The notes beneath the pieces were generated by a model that saw nothing but the letters and a program-made list of their open reading frames with translations, did not search any database and was not told where the DNA came from. Below, piece by piece: positions 1-6,124 of a stretch of DNA of 6,141 nucleotides. The position numbers and the translations under genes are program-made. The stretch covers positions 1-6,141 of the forward strand of contig JAKAAL010000285.1 of the NCBI GenBank assembly GCA_021802375.1, written 5' to 3'. This DNA comes from Bacillota bacterium (GTDB lineage Bacteria; Bacillota_E; Sulfobacillia; Sulfobacillales; Sulfobacillaceae). Position 1 is the first letter of the stretch; each line of letters begins with the position of its first letter.

Positions 1-44
1 GTTATTATATCAGGTCATATATCCCCTAATAACTCCTATCCAAC

Positions 45-63
45 CGGAGCTTTTTGCGCTCCG
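45..63. repeat. Short inverted repeat (6-bp stem)
   Basis: CGGAGC at 45-50 pairs perfectly with GCTCCG at 58-63 around a 7-base T-rich loop. No T-run follows either arm, so it is not a canonical Rho-independent terminator. Its role is unknown. Confidence 0.5.
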
Positions 64-82
64 ATATTTCGACCCGAGACTG

Positions 83-100
83 CGGCGCAAGATTGCGCCG
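83..100. repeat. Strong short palindrome (8-bp arms)
   Basis: CGGCGCAA at 83-90 is the exact reverse complement of TTGCGCCG at 93-100, with two bases between the arms. As RNA this would fold as about a 7-bp GC-rich stem with a tetraloop. No poly-T follows. It lies about 20 bases from the 45-63 hairpin. Confidence 0.6.
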
Positions 101-243
101 AGTGGAACCGATGGCCGAACGGTGAATGGAGATAAAGCCAAAAGCGAAATGGCGCTTATTGACAGCTGTAAGGCTAGGAAACGCGAAACATACCCGGTGT
201 GATCAGCGGGGTGTGAGAGAAGTCGGTTGGAATTGGGGGCTGT

Positions 244-720
244 CTAGCGCAGCGCTTCAGCGCTGCGGACTAAACTGCGGAGCAGTTCGGAATGGTTCTG
301 CTGGATCCGTCCGAGCGCCATGCCTAGCATCACCAGCAGCGCAAACCCACAGCAGGCGCGCATTTTGGCCATCCCACGAATGGTATGCAATTCAAACCCA
401 ACCGAGACATCCAACCGACTATTGACGCGTTCGACCGCAGTGCAATGGGCGTATTCGCGCTCCCACGTATAGCTGCTTCGAATCGATAGGCATATATACG
501 CGGCAATCAGTCGCCAGGGGATTCCGGATGCGTGGGGCGATTGGGCCAGGTGTCTTGAGCATCACAGATCATGCCTGCAAATTTCGCGGGACATCGTGTG
601 TTCCAGTCAGACTCAATCCGCATGTCTTCGTCGAAGTCCAGGGTAAAGTTTCTTGGTGGGCATCCTCAACGCCAGTCACAGTGCGGCACAAAAAATCTCA
701 ACCGGCATGGAGATCTTCGG
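244..720 (-). pseudogene. Decayed DDE transposase, C-terminal remnant
   Basis: Reading the minus strand from 559 down to the stop at 244-246 gives about 105 open codons. They contain SSYTWEREYAHCTAVERVNS followed by RLDVSVGFELHTIRGMAKM. This is the conserved C-terminal block of a family of bacterial DDE (IS4/IS5-superfamily-like) transposases, where the Glu in AVERVNSRL belongs to the catalytic triad. Upstream the same gene continues in other frames: a stretch at about 570-665 reads RCPAKFAGMICDAQD, resembling the cysteine-containing segment that precedes this block in relatives. A further frame at about 670-720 reads CRTVTGVE and contains an in-frame stop. At least two frameshifts plus stops separate the pieces, and the N-terminal half is missing, so it cannot make an active enzyme. 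The family assignment comes from recognised motifs, not a search, and the upstream limit is approximate. Confidence 0.75.
248..267. repeat. Perfect 9-bp palindrome at the transposase 3' end
   Basis: CGCAGCGCT at 248-256 is exactly complementary to AGCGCTGCG at 259-267 with two bases between them. It covers the last codons before the stop at 244-246 of the decayed transposase on the minus strand. A second palindrome follows at 273-287, where AACTGC and GCAGTT flank GGA. These could be structure at the end of the element, for example limiting read-through, or a separate small repeat. The sequence does not decide between them. Confidence 0.55.
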
Positions 721-816
721 CAAAGTGAATGTGTGAAATTTATGAGAATATCACGGGTGAAGCATTGCGCCGTCCATAAGACACCTTGAATCAAACCGCG
801 CAGCGGATCGCCCTCG

Positions 817-1160
817 TCAGTGGTATGACGCGTCCTGATCCCATCCCAAAGCGCGACGTGGGGAGCCTATTCCCGTCTTCTTCAGGTTCAACCCGTTTAG
901 CACGGCCATTCGGCAACAGGCAAGCATCCGCCGAGCTGCCCCGTCCGCATGCCGGAAGCATCTTCTTGCCCTGTCACCCCCCGTGTCCAATTCCCCTGAT
1001 TTTCAATGGTCCAGTAATGATGGACATCTGGCATTATGGGCCACAAAACGGAGCCGGCACCACTGTTCAGGATTCCAGCCAATCCAGGCCTCCCGAGCCC
1101 GGCAACGGAAGGCTGCAGCAGTCGATAATGTCTTTTCATGCAGCCACTACAGCCCAAAGA
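817..1160 (-). pseudogene. Decayed ISAs1-family transposase, C-terminal remnant
   Basis: On the minus strand, at about 1022-936, the reading HHYWTIENQGNW followed by EDASGMRTGQ matches the C-terminal hallmark of ISAs1-family (H-repeat type) transposases. The usual form there is HW.IEN..HW, then a D.TF.ED.S.IRTG-type stretch. At about 900-940 the frame shifts. The second frame continues with RRMLACCRMAVLNGLNLKKT and ends in LGWDQDASYH before a TGA at 817-819, again like family tails, where a run of leucines and asparagines precedes a lysine-rich end. The part from 1030 to 1160 is weaker but has a GRPGL-type stretch where relatives carry a WPGL motif. The N-terminal domain and catalytic residues are absent. 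A frameshifted relic is the only reading supported; its upper boundary is uncertain. Confidence 0.65.
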
Positions 1161-1246
1161 GGAGAATTGTCCACCCTTTACGCAATTCGCTAAACCGTGC
1201 GGGTTTCTAGAACTATATCGAATCCCCGTCCCTCCCTCGCCCTATC

Positions 1247-1261
1247 AGGCCGGGGCGGCCT
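1247..1261 (-). terminator. GC-rich hairpin just after the operon, possible weak terminator
   Basis: AGGCCG at 1247-1252 pairs perfectly with CGGCCT at 1256-1261 around a 3-base loop. It starts about 20 bases downstream of the stop codon of the DMFase heavy-subunit gene in the direction of transcription. No U-run follows on the minus strand, so it is not a textbook intrinsic terminator. It may slow polymerase or protect the 3' end. No better terminator candidate is visible between the gene and the transposase relics. Confidence 0.3.
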
Positions 1262-1282
1262 CCGCTAGAGATCTCCACATCG

Positions 1283-3532
1283 TCACGGTGTCACCCAGTG
1301 ATCAATCACGTTTTTCGTGATGCGAGACACGTTGTTACGATATCCATCATGCGATAAGCTACCCGACCACGCGATGGAAGATACCGCAAATACAGCTCCG
1401 CCCGCTTGATTTTCGTAGTACGTTAAATCCGCTCGTACATCGCGGTGTTCACTCCCCCCAAGTCCCTTATACATGAACATGATATCTTCCACAACGAGCA
1501 AATACGCATCGCTATGACCCTCTGACGTTGCTACCAGGTATGTTCCTGGAGGTGTGCCCATGAGCATGTCGCAACGATCGATTTCCTGACCCGCGGCCCC
1601 ACTGCCGACTAATCCGAAGTTACCAATGATCTCGTTTTCTCCAATTCCCTCGAACATCCATGACATCTCCGCATGCATGCTATCTGGCATACGGCGATAG
1701 TACGAGCTCAAGTCAAACCCTTCTGCGTCAAATCCCGTAGTGAGAATCTTCTGCGGAGCCCGGCCGCGATTCTTCCACAAGCCGCCTTTTTCGCCCGTGG
1801 TGTTATGATGTAGTTCTCCTGGCCGGGCCTGCCATGCGCGCGAACCCGCTTCGCCGCGCCGTACTTCCAAACAATACGGTTTGTCCGGATGATAAGAGAT
1901 CACCCAGTAATATCCATTGGCACCCATATACATCAAATGCCCGCCATGAGCCACGTACTCTTCAACTGCATTGTAAATAGATTCCGAAACATATTCGGGA
2001 TGGGTCCCGGTCAGCACCACTTTATAGGGAGCCAAAATCTTGCTACCTTCTCGATGGAGATCTTCGTCCGTTACAATATCGCACTCTATGGACAAAGCAT
2101 TGAGCCAATCAACAATATAGAGATCGGCAGGTAGTTGCCATGTGCCCAAATAGCTAAATCGGTGACCGGGGCGCATATTCAGAACAGGTCGATGGCGAGA
2201 CGAATAGCACACACCGCTCCCGTCGCGGTGCAAATCGTAACATGAAAGACCAAACTCGGGATGGTCCATTAACATCACGTCCAGTGGCTGGAGCACAGGG
2301 GTGTGTCCGGCAACACCCTGGGCAACTGCGGCACCAGTCGCCAAATGCTCATTAGCATAAGCCATGTAACTAGCGGTTGGAGCCACAAAAAGCACATCAT
2401 GGGATCCGTATGTGGCGGGTCGCACGATAAAAGGAACTCGATCTTCCGTGCCACCACTGCGAAGCCGCAAAGCATAGACAGCACTAGGTAAATCTTTGGG
2501 CACCTCCCATCGGCATGAAACTTTCCAACCCAAATCGTCAACATCATCTTCATGCAAATGAACGGCCCCATATTGCGTGACGTCTTCTCGAAACGAGTCC
2601 ACTCGCCCGTCCCAATTATGGGCTGTTACGCCCCGGGTGGGCAGGTTGACACACAGCCCGTCATCGCCGTTAGCGAAACCTGATACGACACGGTCAGAAT
2701 CAATGTGTTGGGTAAGGTCCCACCAGCCCACAAGACCCTCTGTTACTGCAGGTTGCGATCCACTCTTCGCATTCGCGTCGCAATCATTTGTTGTGAATGC
2801 CCGTCGATATATGCACGGCATAGCAATTTTTCCGTTAAACGTGCCACGAAGTGGCTCGGTCCTATCACTCCTTTGATCCCACGCCCCTAGCAGTAGGTTT
2901 GCGTATTTGGGCCATTGCCATTCTCCGGCGCCGTGATTTTTCCCCACAATAGACGTAATATCGGCGATTAACCCGTAACGACTATTGTAGGGGTTAACGA
3001 CTGGAATAGCACTAACCTGCATGTCACGCTTTGTGGCGTCAAACGAAGCAGTGCAGGCATACCAAACGCCTACCGTCAGGGACCCAGCGCCTACAGCACA
3101 ACTCTGGACGCCATCCTTGCTCAGCCACATTGTAGGTCGTAAACGTTCATCAAGGACCAGCGCTATCCCGCTTTCCGTCCCATCCCATACTGTACAGATA
3201 GGCTGGACGTGCTCCGTAACGAGCGTAGGGTTTACAAATGCAAACAACGTGAAAGAGTCGTCGTCGGTCAACAAGGACCGCGCATTAAGTTGTACGTACG
3301 ATCCATATTGGGATCTTTGTTCTGTAAGAGGATAAATGCCGTTTACGTCTGCTACGACTGTTTCTTCTTTCAATCCGGGGCCTTGCGGGTTGGAATCACC
3401 ATGTATCAACCGTACTATGTGCGCATCATACTGTTTAAGGTCGGGACTACCACTGACCATAAAAGAAATAACCTGACCGGGAGAAACCGTTATCTCATCG
3501 CTATATCCTGCAATCCATTGTTCAAAGCGCAT
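1283..3532 (-). CDS. dmfA2: N,N-dimethylformamidase heavy (beta) subunit
   Basis: This 749-residue protein is close to the roughly 760 residues known for the large subunit of DMFase, which hydrolyses N,N-dimethylformamide to dimethylamine and formate in the cytoplasm. Residues about 75-270 look like a LamG/concanavalin-type beta domain (VGVWYACTASFD, LLLGAWD, FNGKIAMPCIYRRAF). Residues about 280-720 form the catalytic domain. The Paracoccus enzyme binds iron through two tyrosines and one glutamate (Tyr399, Tyr440, Glu521, from memory). The matching sites here are Tyr389 or Tyr392 in PTASYMAYAN, Tyr432 in SCYDLHRDGSG and Glu513 in GTHPEY. Asn539 and Glu650 (AAGQEIDR) fit second-shell positions at the same offset. 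There is no signal peptide. The start at 3532 is preferred to an upstream ATG at 3556 because GAGGAGGG at 3538-3545 sits 5 bases before it. The gene overlaps the light-subunit gene by 11 bases. The family is clear; the substrate could be another small N-substituted amide. Confidence 0.9.
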   Translation of the reverse strand: MRFEQWIAGYSDEITVSPGQVISFMVSGSPDLKQYDAHIVRLIHGDSNPQGPGLKEETVVADVNGIYPLTEQRSQYGSYVQLNARSLLTDDDSFTLFAFVNPTLVTEHVQPICTVWDGTESGIALVLDERLRPTMWLSKDGVQSCAVGAGSLTVGVWYACTASFDATKRDMQVSAIPVVNPYNSRYGLIADITSIVGKNHGAGEWQWPKYANLLLGAWDQRSDRTEPLRGTFNGKIAMPCIYRRAFTTNDCDANAKSGSQPAVTEGLVGWWDLTQHIDSDRVVSGFANGDDGLCVNLPTRGVTAHNWDGRVDSFREDVTQYGAVHLHEDDVDDLGWKVSCRWEVPKDLPSAVYALRLRSGGTEDRVPFIVRPATYGSHDVLFVAPTASYMAYANEHLATGAAVAQGVAGHTPVLQPLDVMLMDHPEFGLSCYDLHRDGSGVCYSSRHRPVLNMRPGHRFSYLGTWQLPADLYIVDWLNALSIECDIVTDEDLHREGSKILAPYKVVLTGTHPEYVSESIYNAVEEYVAHGGHLMYMGANGYYWVISYHPDKPYCLEVRRGEAGSRAWQARPGELHHNTTGEKGGLWKNRGRAPQKILTTGFDAEGFDLSSYYRRMPDSMHAEMSWMFEGIGENEIIGNFGLVGSGAAGQEIDRCDMLMGTPPGTYLVATSEGHSDAYLLVVEDIMFMYKGLGGSEHRDVRADLTYYENQAGGAVFAVSSIAWSGSLSHDGYRNNVSRITKNVIDHWVTP

Positions 3533-3908
3533 GTTTACCCTCCTCGCTGTCGACATCTATGTTGATAATTTCGTGTATCCGCCGCACAAAAACTGCGTGC
3601 GTCGCAACGGCCTCGCTCGGATAGGGACCACTAATTCGCTCCGCCCTCGTGAACGTCGGCTGAACAAGCAAACGAGAGACATACCATTGTTGGTGGCCAT
3701 CGTGTTCCAAAATAAGCTTACCTTGCATGGGTAGATTTCCAACATAATTCAACACTCGTTGCAATGCTCCGCTGTGCTGCCCAAATGTGACCTGTTTGTG
3801 TTCCTGAACTAATTCCGGAGTAATCAACGGAGCAATTTGAGCACGCATCCGATCGTGGTAACGAGAAGCCACCATGCCGTTCAGTTCCTCTTGAGAAAAC
3901 ATGGGCAT
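3522..3908 (-). CDS. dmfA1: N,N-dimethylformamidase light (alpha) subunit
   Basis: This 128-residue protein has the size of the small subunit (about 15 kDa) of heteromeric DMFase and sits directly upstream of the large-subunit gene, in the same order as characterised dmfA1-dmfA2 pairs. From memory of the family, it shares the central segment ALQRVLNYVGNLPMQGK (residues 48-64). It also shares the C-terminal block THAVFVRRIHEI (about 103-114), resembling the HAVFLRRI stretch of known light subunits. It has no transmembrane segment or signal peptide and no catalytic residues are expected, because in the known enzyme the iron site lies in the large subunit. The light subunit packs against that chain. 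The start at 3908 is supported by GAGAGGA at 3918-3924, 9 bases upstream; the alternative ATG at 3902 would be 15 bases away. The gene ends with TGA at 3524-3522, overlapping the next start. The call rests on size, motifs and position together. Confidence 0.82.
   Translation of the reverse strand: MPMFSQEELNGMVASRYHDRMRAQIAPLITPELVQEHKQVTFGQHSGALQRVLNYVGNLPMQGKLILEHDGHQQWYVSRLLVQPTFTRAERISGPYPSEAVATHAVFVRRIHEIINIDVDSEEGKHAL
3538..3545 (-). promoter_or_regulatory. Ribosome binding site of dmfA2 inside dmfA1
   Basis: The minus strand reads GAGGAGGG followed by five bases (TAAAC) and the ATG at 3532-3530. This near-perfect Shine-Dalgarno lies within the last codons of the light-subunit gene, whose TGA is at 3524-3522. 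It fixes the heavy-subunit start at 3532, since the upstream ATG at 3556 would place the site inside its own coding sequence. It also suggests that ribosomes finishing the small subunit re-initiate on the large one. Confidence 0.8.
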
Positions 3909-3933
3909 ATTTACTCATCCTCTCTATAATCAG

Positions 3934-3952
3934 GGCTCCACGCCACGGAGCC
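3934..3952 (-). repeat. Intercistronic hairpin between transporter and dmfA1
   Basis: GGCTCC at 3934-3939 pairs exactly with GGAGCC at 3947-3952 around a 7-base loop. It lies in the 82-base gap between the transporter stop and the light-subunit start, just ahead of the dmfA1 ribosome binding site. No U-run follows, so transcription probably continues. It could mark an RNA processing or stability boundary that sets different levels of transporter and enzyme, which is inference only. Confidence 0.4.
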
Positions 3953-3990
3953 GCCGTTTCTCTTATAACTCCGACATTTCTAGGCATCTC

Positions 3991-5496
3991 TTACACGGAC
4001 AACGACACTTCGCGATCTTCACCATCAAACAACTCGTGCACACGGGCTCGTTCCGCGTCCGACTGACCAAAAATCACGGCACCACCGAAGAACACCAATA
4101 AGTTGACCGCTAATCCTACTAATCCCGCTGTCATTCCTCCCAACCAGGGAATCGAAGAAGGGTACACGTACGTCAAGCCGGCCGCGACGATGAATCCAGC
4201 AATTAATCCCCCCATGGCCCCCTGTTTGTTGCCGCCACGCCACCAGAGTCCAAAAAAAATGGGAACAGAAAGTTGAATGACGCCTTGATAGGCCATAATT
4301 GCCAAGTTAATAAGATGGGCATAGTTAAAGGTAAGATAGGCAACAATGGCACCGACACCCATGTACGCGATCATAGAGGCTTTGGCGATAACCGTCAATC
4401 GGACATCAGATAATTTTCGATAGCCCCCCACAATGTCGTTGGCAATTTGGGTGCCACATACCTGCACACACCCATCAATCCACCCCATTGACGCGGCAAA
4501 CACCGCGAGGACAGCAAATCCAATGCCCCAGGATCCTGCGACTCGTCCCAGCAGCACAAACCAACCCGACTCCGTAGCCGCGGTTTTGGCGACAATCGGC
4601 AAGCTGATGCTCACCAGGGCTACCAGTGTCAACAACGTGTAAAACACGCCAGAAATCGGAAAGGTCAACAACGTAGCCATTTTGACACTTTGGATGCTCT
4701 TGGCTGTGTAGATTCGTTGATAACTTGTCGGCCAACACATGCTGCCCACGATTCCAGTAAATATGATGGAGAATAAATACCAAGGCCCGGGTCCGCCAGT
4801 CGTCGCTCCTGGTAACTGCAACAGAGAGACAGGTAGTGTTCGCAGACTACCAAACCCATGGAAGAAGAAGACGAGAATCCCCAACGAAAACAGTGCCGTT
4901 AGTACATAGGCAACGATTCCTTGAATCATGTCTGTATACACGAGACCCCGCATACCCATACGGACAGTCCAGTACTGACGAATGACAATTAGAGCCATGC
5001 CAATGATCAAAGCCGTGACAATGCTCAGGTGGTTGAATGATGCAACGCGAAAAATATCCCCCAGTGACTGCATACCTAAGACGATCCAAGGAAATAAAGA
5101 AATCACCCCTACCGCACTGGCCACCAGTTTGAGCGTCCGACTGTCATACCGCAATCCAATCATATCGGGTTGTGTTCTCAAGTTGTATTGTTTTCCCCAA
5201 CTCCATGCATGGTGCGCCATCAAATACATAGCAGTCAATCCTAATAACGAGTACAGCAGAGCATAAAACCCTACCACGCCCGAAGCAATGGTCAATCCGA
5301 CATAAGCGATAAAGGTCGCTCCTGGCCACCAAGAGTTCGTGTACGACATCGCGACAAATGGCGCACTGAATGAGCGTCCGCCCACGGCATATCCCGTGAA
5401 CGTGGCATCCTTCTTATAAGTTTTGTATAACGTGACGATGATTATCACGTAAAACACTCCCAGCATTCCAAATGTAATGCCCATGTTATGAGTCAT
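3991..5496 (-). CDS. SSS-family (sodium:solute symporter) transporter
   Basis: This 501-residue membrane protein has about 13 hydrophobic segments, the expected size and topology of the SSS family (TC 2.A.21). The first runs from about residue 5 to 24 and the last from 451 to 476, followed by a charged 25-residue cytoplasmic tail. Family features include TNSWWPGATFIAYVGL (residues 53-68) at the broken helix 1 and CWPTSYQRIYTAKS (254-267), the family's W-P-Q-R/K motif. ASMGWIDGCVQVCGTQIAND (335-354) aligns with the helix that normally reads MST..S..L..SS...DI. In that helix the two hydroxyl residues that bind Na+ in PutP and vSGLT are Gly338 and Trp339 here, so coupling may differ. The ATG at 5496 is preferred to a GTG at 5553 because AAGGAGG lies at 5507-5513, 10 bases upstream, and the GTG has no such site. 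It is the first gene of the probable operon with the DMFase genes, so uptake of formamide-like compounds is an inference from context only. Confidence 0.88.
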   Translation of the reverse strand: MTHNMGITFGMLGVFYVIIIVTLYKTYKKDATFTGYAVGGRSFSAPFVAMSYTNSWWPGATFIAYVGLTIASGVVGFYALLYSLLGLTAMYLMAHHAWSWGKQYNLRTQPDMIGLRYDSRTLKLVASAVGVISLFPWIVLGMQSLGDIFRVASFNHLSIVTALIIGMALIVIRQYWTVRMGMRGLVYTDMIQGIVAYVLTALFSLGILVFFFHGFGSLRTLPVSLLQLPGATTGGPGPWYLFSIIFTGIVGSMCWPTSYQRIYTAKSIQSVKMATLLTFPISGVFYTLLTLVALVSISLPIVAKTAATESGWFVLLGRVAGSWGIGFAVLAVFAASMGWIDGCVQVCGTQIANDIVGGYRKLSDVRLTVIAKASMIAYMGVGAIVAYLTFNYAHLINLAIMAYQGVIQLSVPIFFGLWWRGGNKQGAMGGLIAGFIVAAGLTYVYPSSIPWLGGMTAGLVGLAVNLLVFFGGAVIFGQSDAERARVHELFDGEDREVSLSV

Positions 5497-5506
5497 GCGA
5501 CTCCAG

Positions 5507-5513
5507 CCTCCTT
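5507..5513 (-). promoter_or_regulatory. Ribosome binding site of the transporter
   Basis: AAGGAGG on the minus strand, 10 bases before the ATG at 5496-5494. The spacing is slightly long, but the match to the anti-Shine-Dalgarno is full. It decides against the longer GTG-initiated reading from 5553. Confidence 0.65.
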
Positions 5514-5602
5514 GTATCAATATTCCGACGACTTGGTAAATAATGCTCAACACGACAAAGTAGTAATGCGATTTCCCGCTGTTTACGTTCTAAGAAGCCA
5601 TA

Positions 5603-5630
5603 AATATAACCCTATGGGGTCTTAATCCAA
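5603..5630 (-). promoter_or_regulatory. Candidate housekeeping promoter for the operon
   Basis: On the minus strand TTGGAT (5630-5625) is separated by 16 bases from TATATT (5608-5603). The -10 matches five of six consensus positions and the -35 only three. Transcription would start near 5596, giving a leader of about 100 bases before the transporter ATG. No clear operator palindrome or riboswitch is visible in that leader. Confidence 0.3.
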
Positions 5631-5639
5631 CGGAACGGG

Positions 5640-5970
5640 AAGATGAACGGTATGGTTTCATGGCTCATTTTGGCAATTAACGTGCTCAATGGCCCGCATC
5701 GCGACCTCGTCGCATCTGCCGACCCGCCGCAATCGTCAACCCTGTTTCCGTCCGAGTATGACCAATCACAGGAACAACCACTTTACGGCTAATTAAGGGA
5801 CGTCTTGGCTTAGAGGCAATCCCCAGCCCTCTCCCCACAGGCTAAGGTCGCCTTTTCAAGCCCCATTGGTCGGCGAGAGAACAAATAACCGACGACCACC
5901 ATACTATTCCAGGTGACAAGTTGCATGCTATCCACAGTGAAAGTCCTTTCTTTAGCCACAAAACTCACAA
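5640..5970. other. Intergenic stretch with no recognised gene
   Basis: No gene of normal length is supported on either strand. One short minus-strand frame with a GTG start at 5838 and a stop at 5686-5688 (50 residues) reads like protein, but I recognise no family, and no well-placed ribosome binding site precedes it. A sequence close to a DnaA box, CTATCCACA, lies at 5928-5936. Otherwise I see nothing definite. Confidence 0.4.
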
Positions 5971-5987
5971 ACCAAACTGCAACGCGA
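5971..5987 (+). repeat. Left terminal inverted repeat of the MITE-like element
   Basis: A 17-base sequence starting ACCAAACTGC, matched exactly in reverse complement at 6125-6141. The base preceding it is the last A of ACTCACAA, where a target-site duplication would be sought. Confidence 0.7.
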
Positions 5988-6004
5988 ACATGCGCTCATT
6001 GCCG

Positions 6005-6013
6005 TGTGGATAA
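6005..6013 (-). other. Perfect DnaA-box sequence inside the MITE-like element
   Basis: TGTGGATAA on the plus strand is the exact complement of the consensus DnaA box TTATCCACA. A one-mismatch copy, CTATCCACA, lies in the opposite orientation at 5928-5936. Two isolated boxes do not make an origin, and no AT-rich unwinding element or dnaA/dnaN gene is present. Chance occurrence is the leading explanation. Confidence 0.3.
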
Positions 6014-6124
6014 AATAGGTGACAGCAATATTTTTCGCAAAGTTACGACAACATCGGTGATAATTGTTCGCTACCCAGCGATCCTTTGTTGCCAAGGCCA
6101 AACCAAAATAATGACCTGCGTATG

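Larger units (their letters stand above)
1..243. other. Intergenic stretch without a gene, rich in palindromes
   Basis: I see no credible coding sequence here. The stretch lies beyond the stop codon of the decayed transposase at 244. It holds two strong perfect hairpins, listed separately, at 45-63 and 83-100. The end of the insertion sequence that carried the transposase should fall in this stretch, but I cannot identify a terminal repeat with confidence. Some phrases between 100 and 240 look like structured-RNA sequence, but that is only an impression. Confidence 0.5.

Noticed and set aside
126..1320. Plus-strand frames of 60-135 codons downstream of the operon
   Set aside because: They overlap transposase relics read on the opposite strand, have biased, low-plausibility translations and no ribosome binding sites.
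1305..1321. Perfect hairpin ATCACG-TTTTT-CGTGAT as terminator
   Set aside because: It lies inside the heavy-subunit coding sequence near its C-terminus and the T-run is in the loop, so it cannot act as an intrinsic terminator.
3209..3565. Open plus-strand frames opposite the DMFase heavy-subunit gene
   Set aside because: They are antisense to a clear family member, have no plausible ribosome binding sites, and their translations lack recognisable motifs.
5494..5553. Longer transporter start at a GTG (5553)
   Set aside because: No Shine-Dalgarno precedes it, and the AAGGAGG at 5507-5513 would lie inside the coding sequence. The start at 5496 also gives a normal SSS N-terminus.
5928..6013. 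Replication origin
   Set aside because: There are only two DnaA-like sites, no box cluster, no unwinding region and no replication initiator gene.
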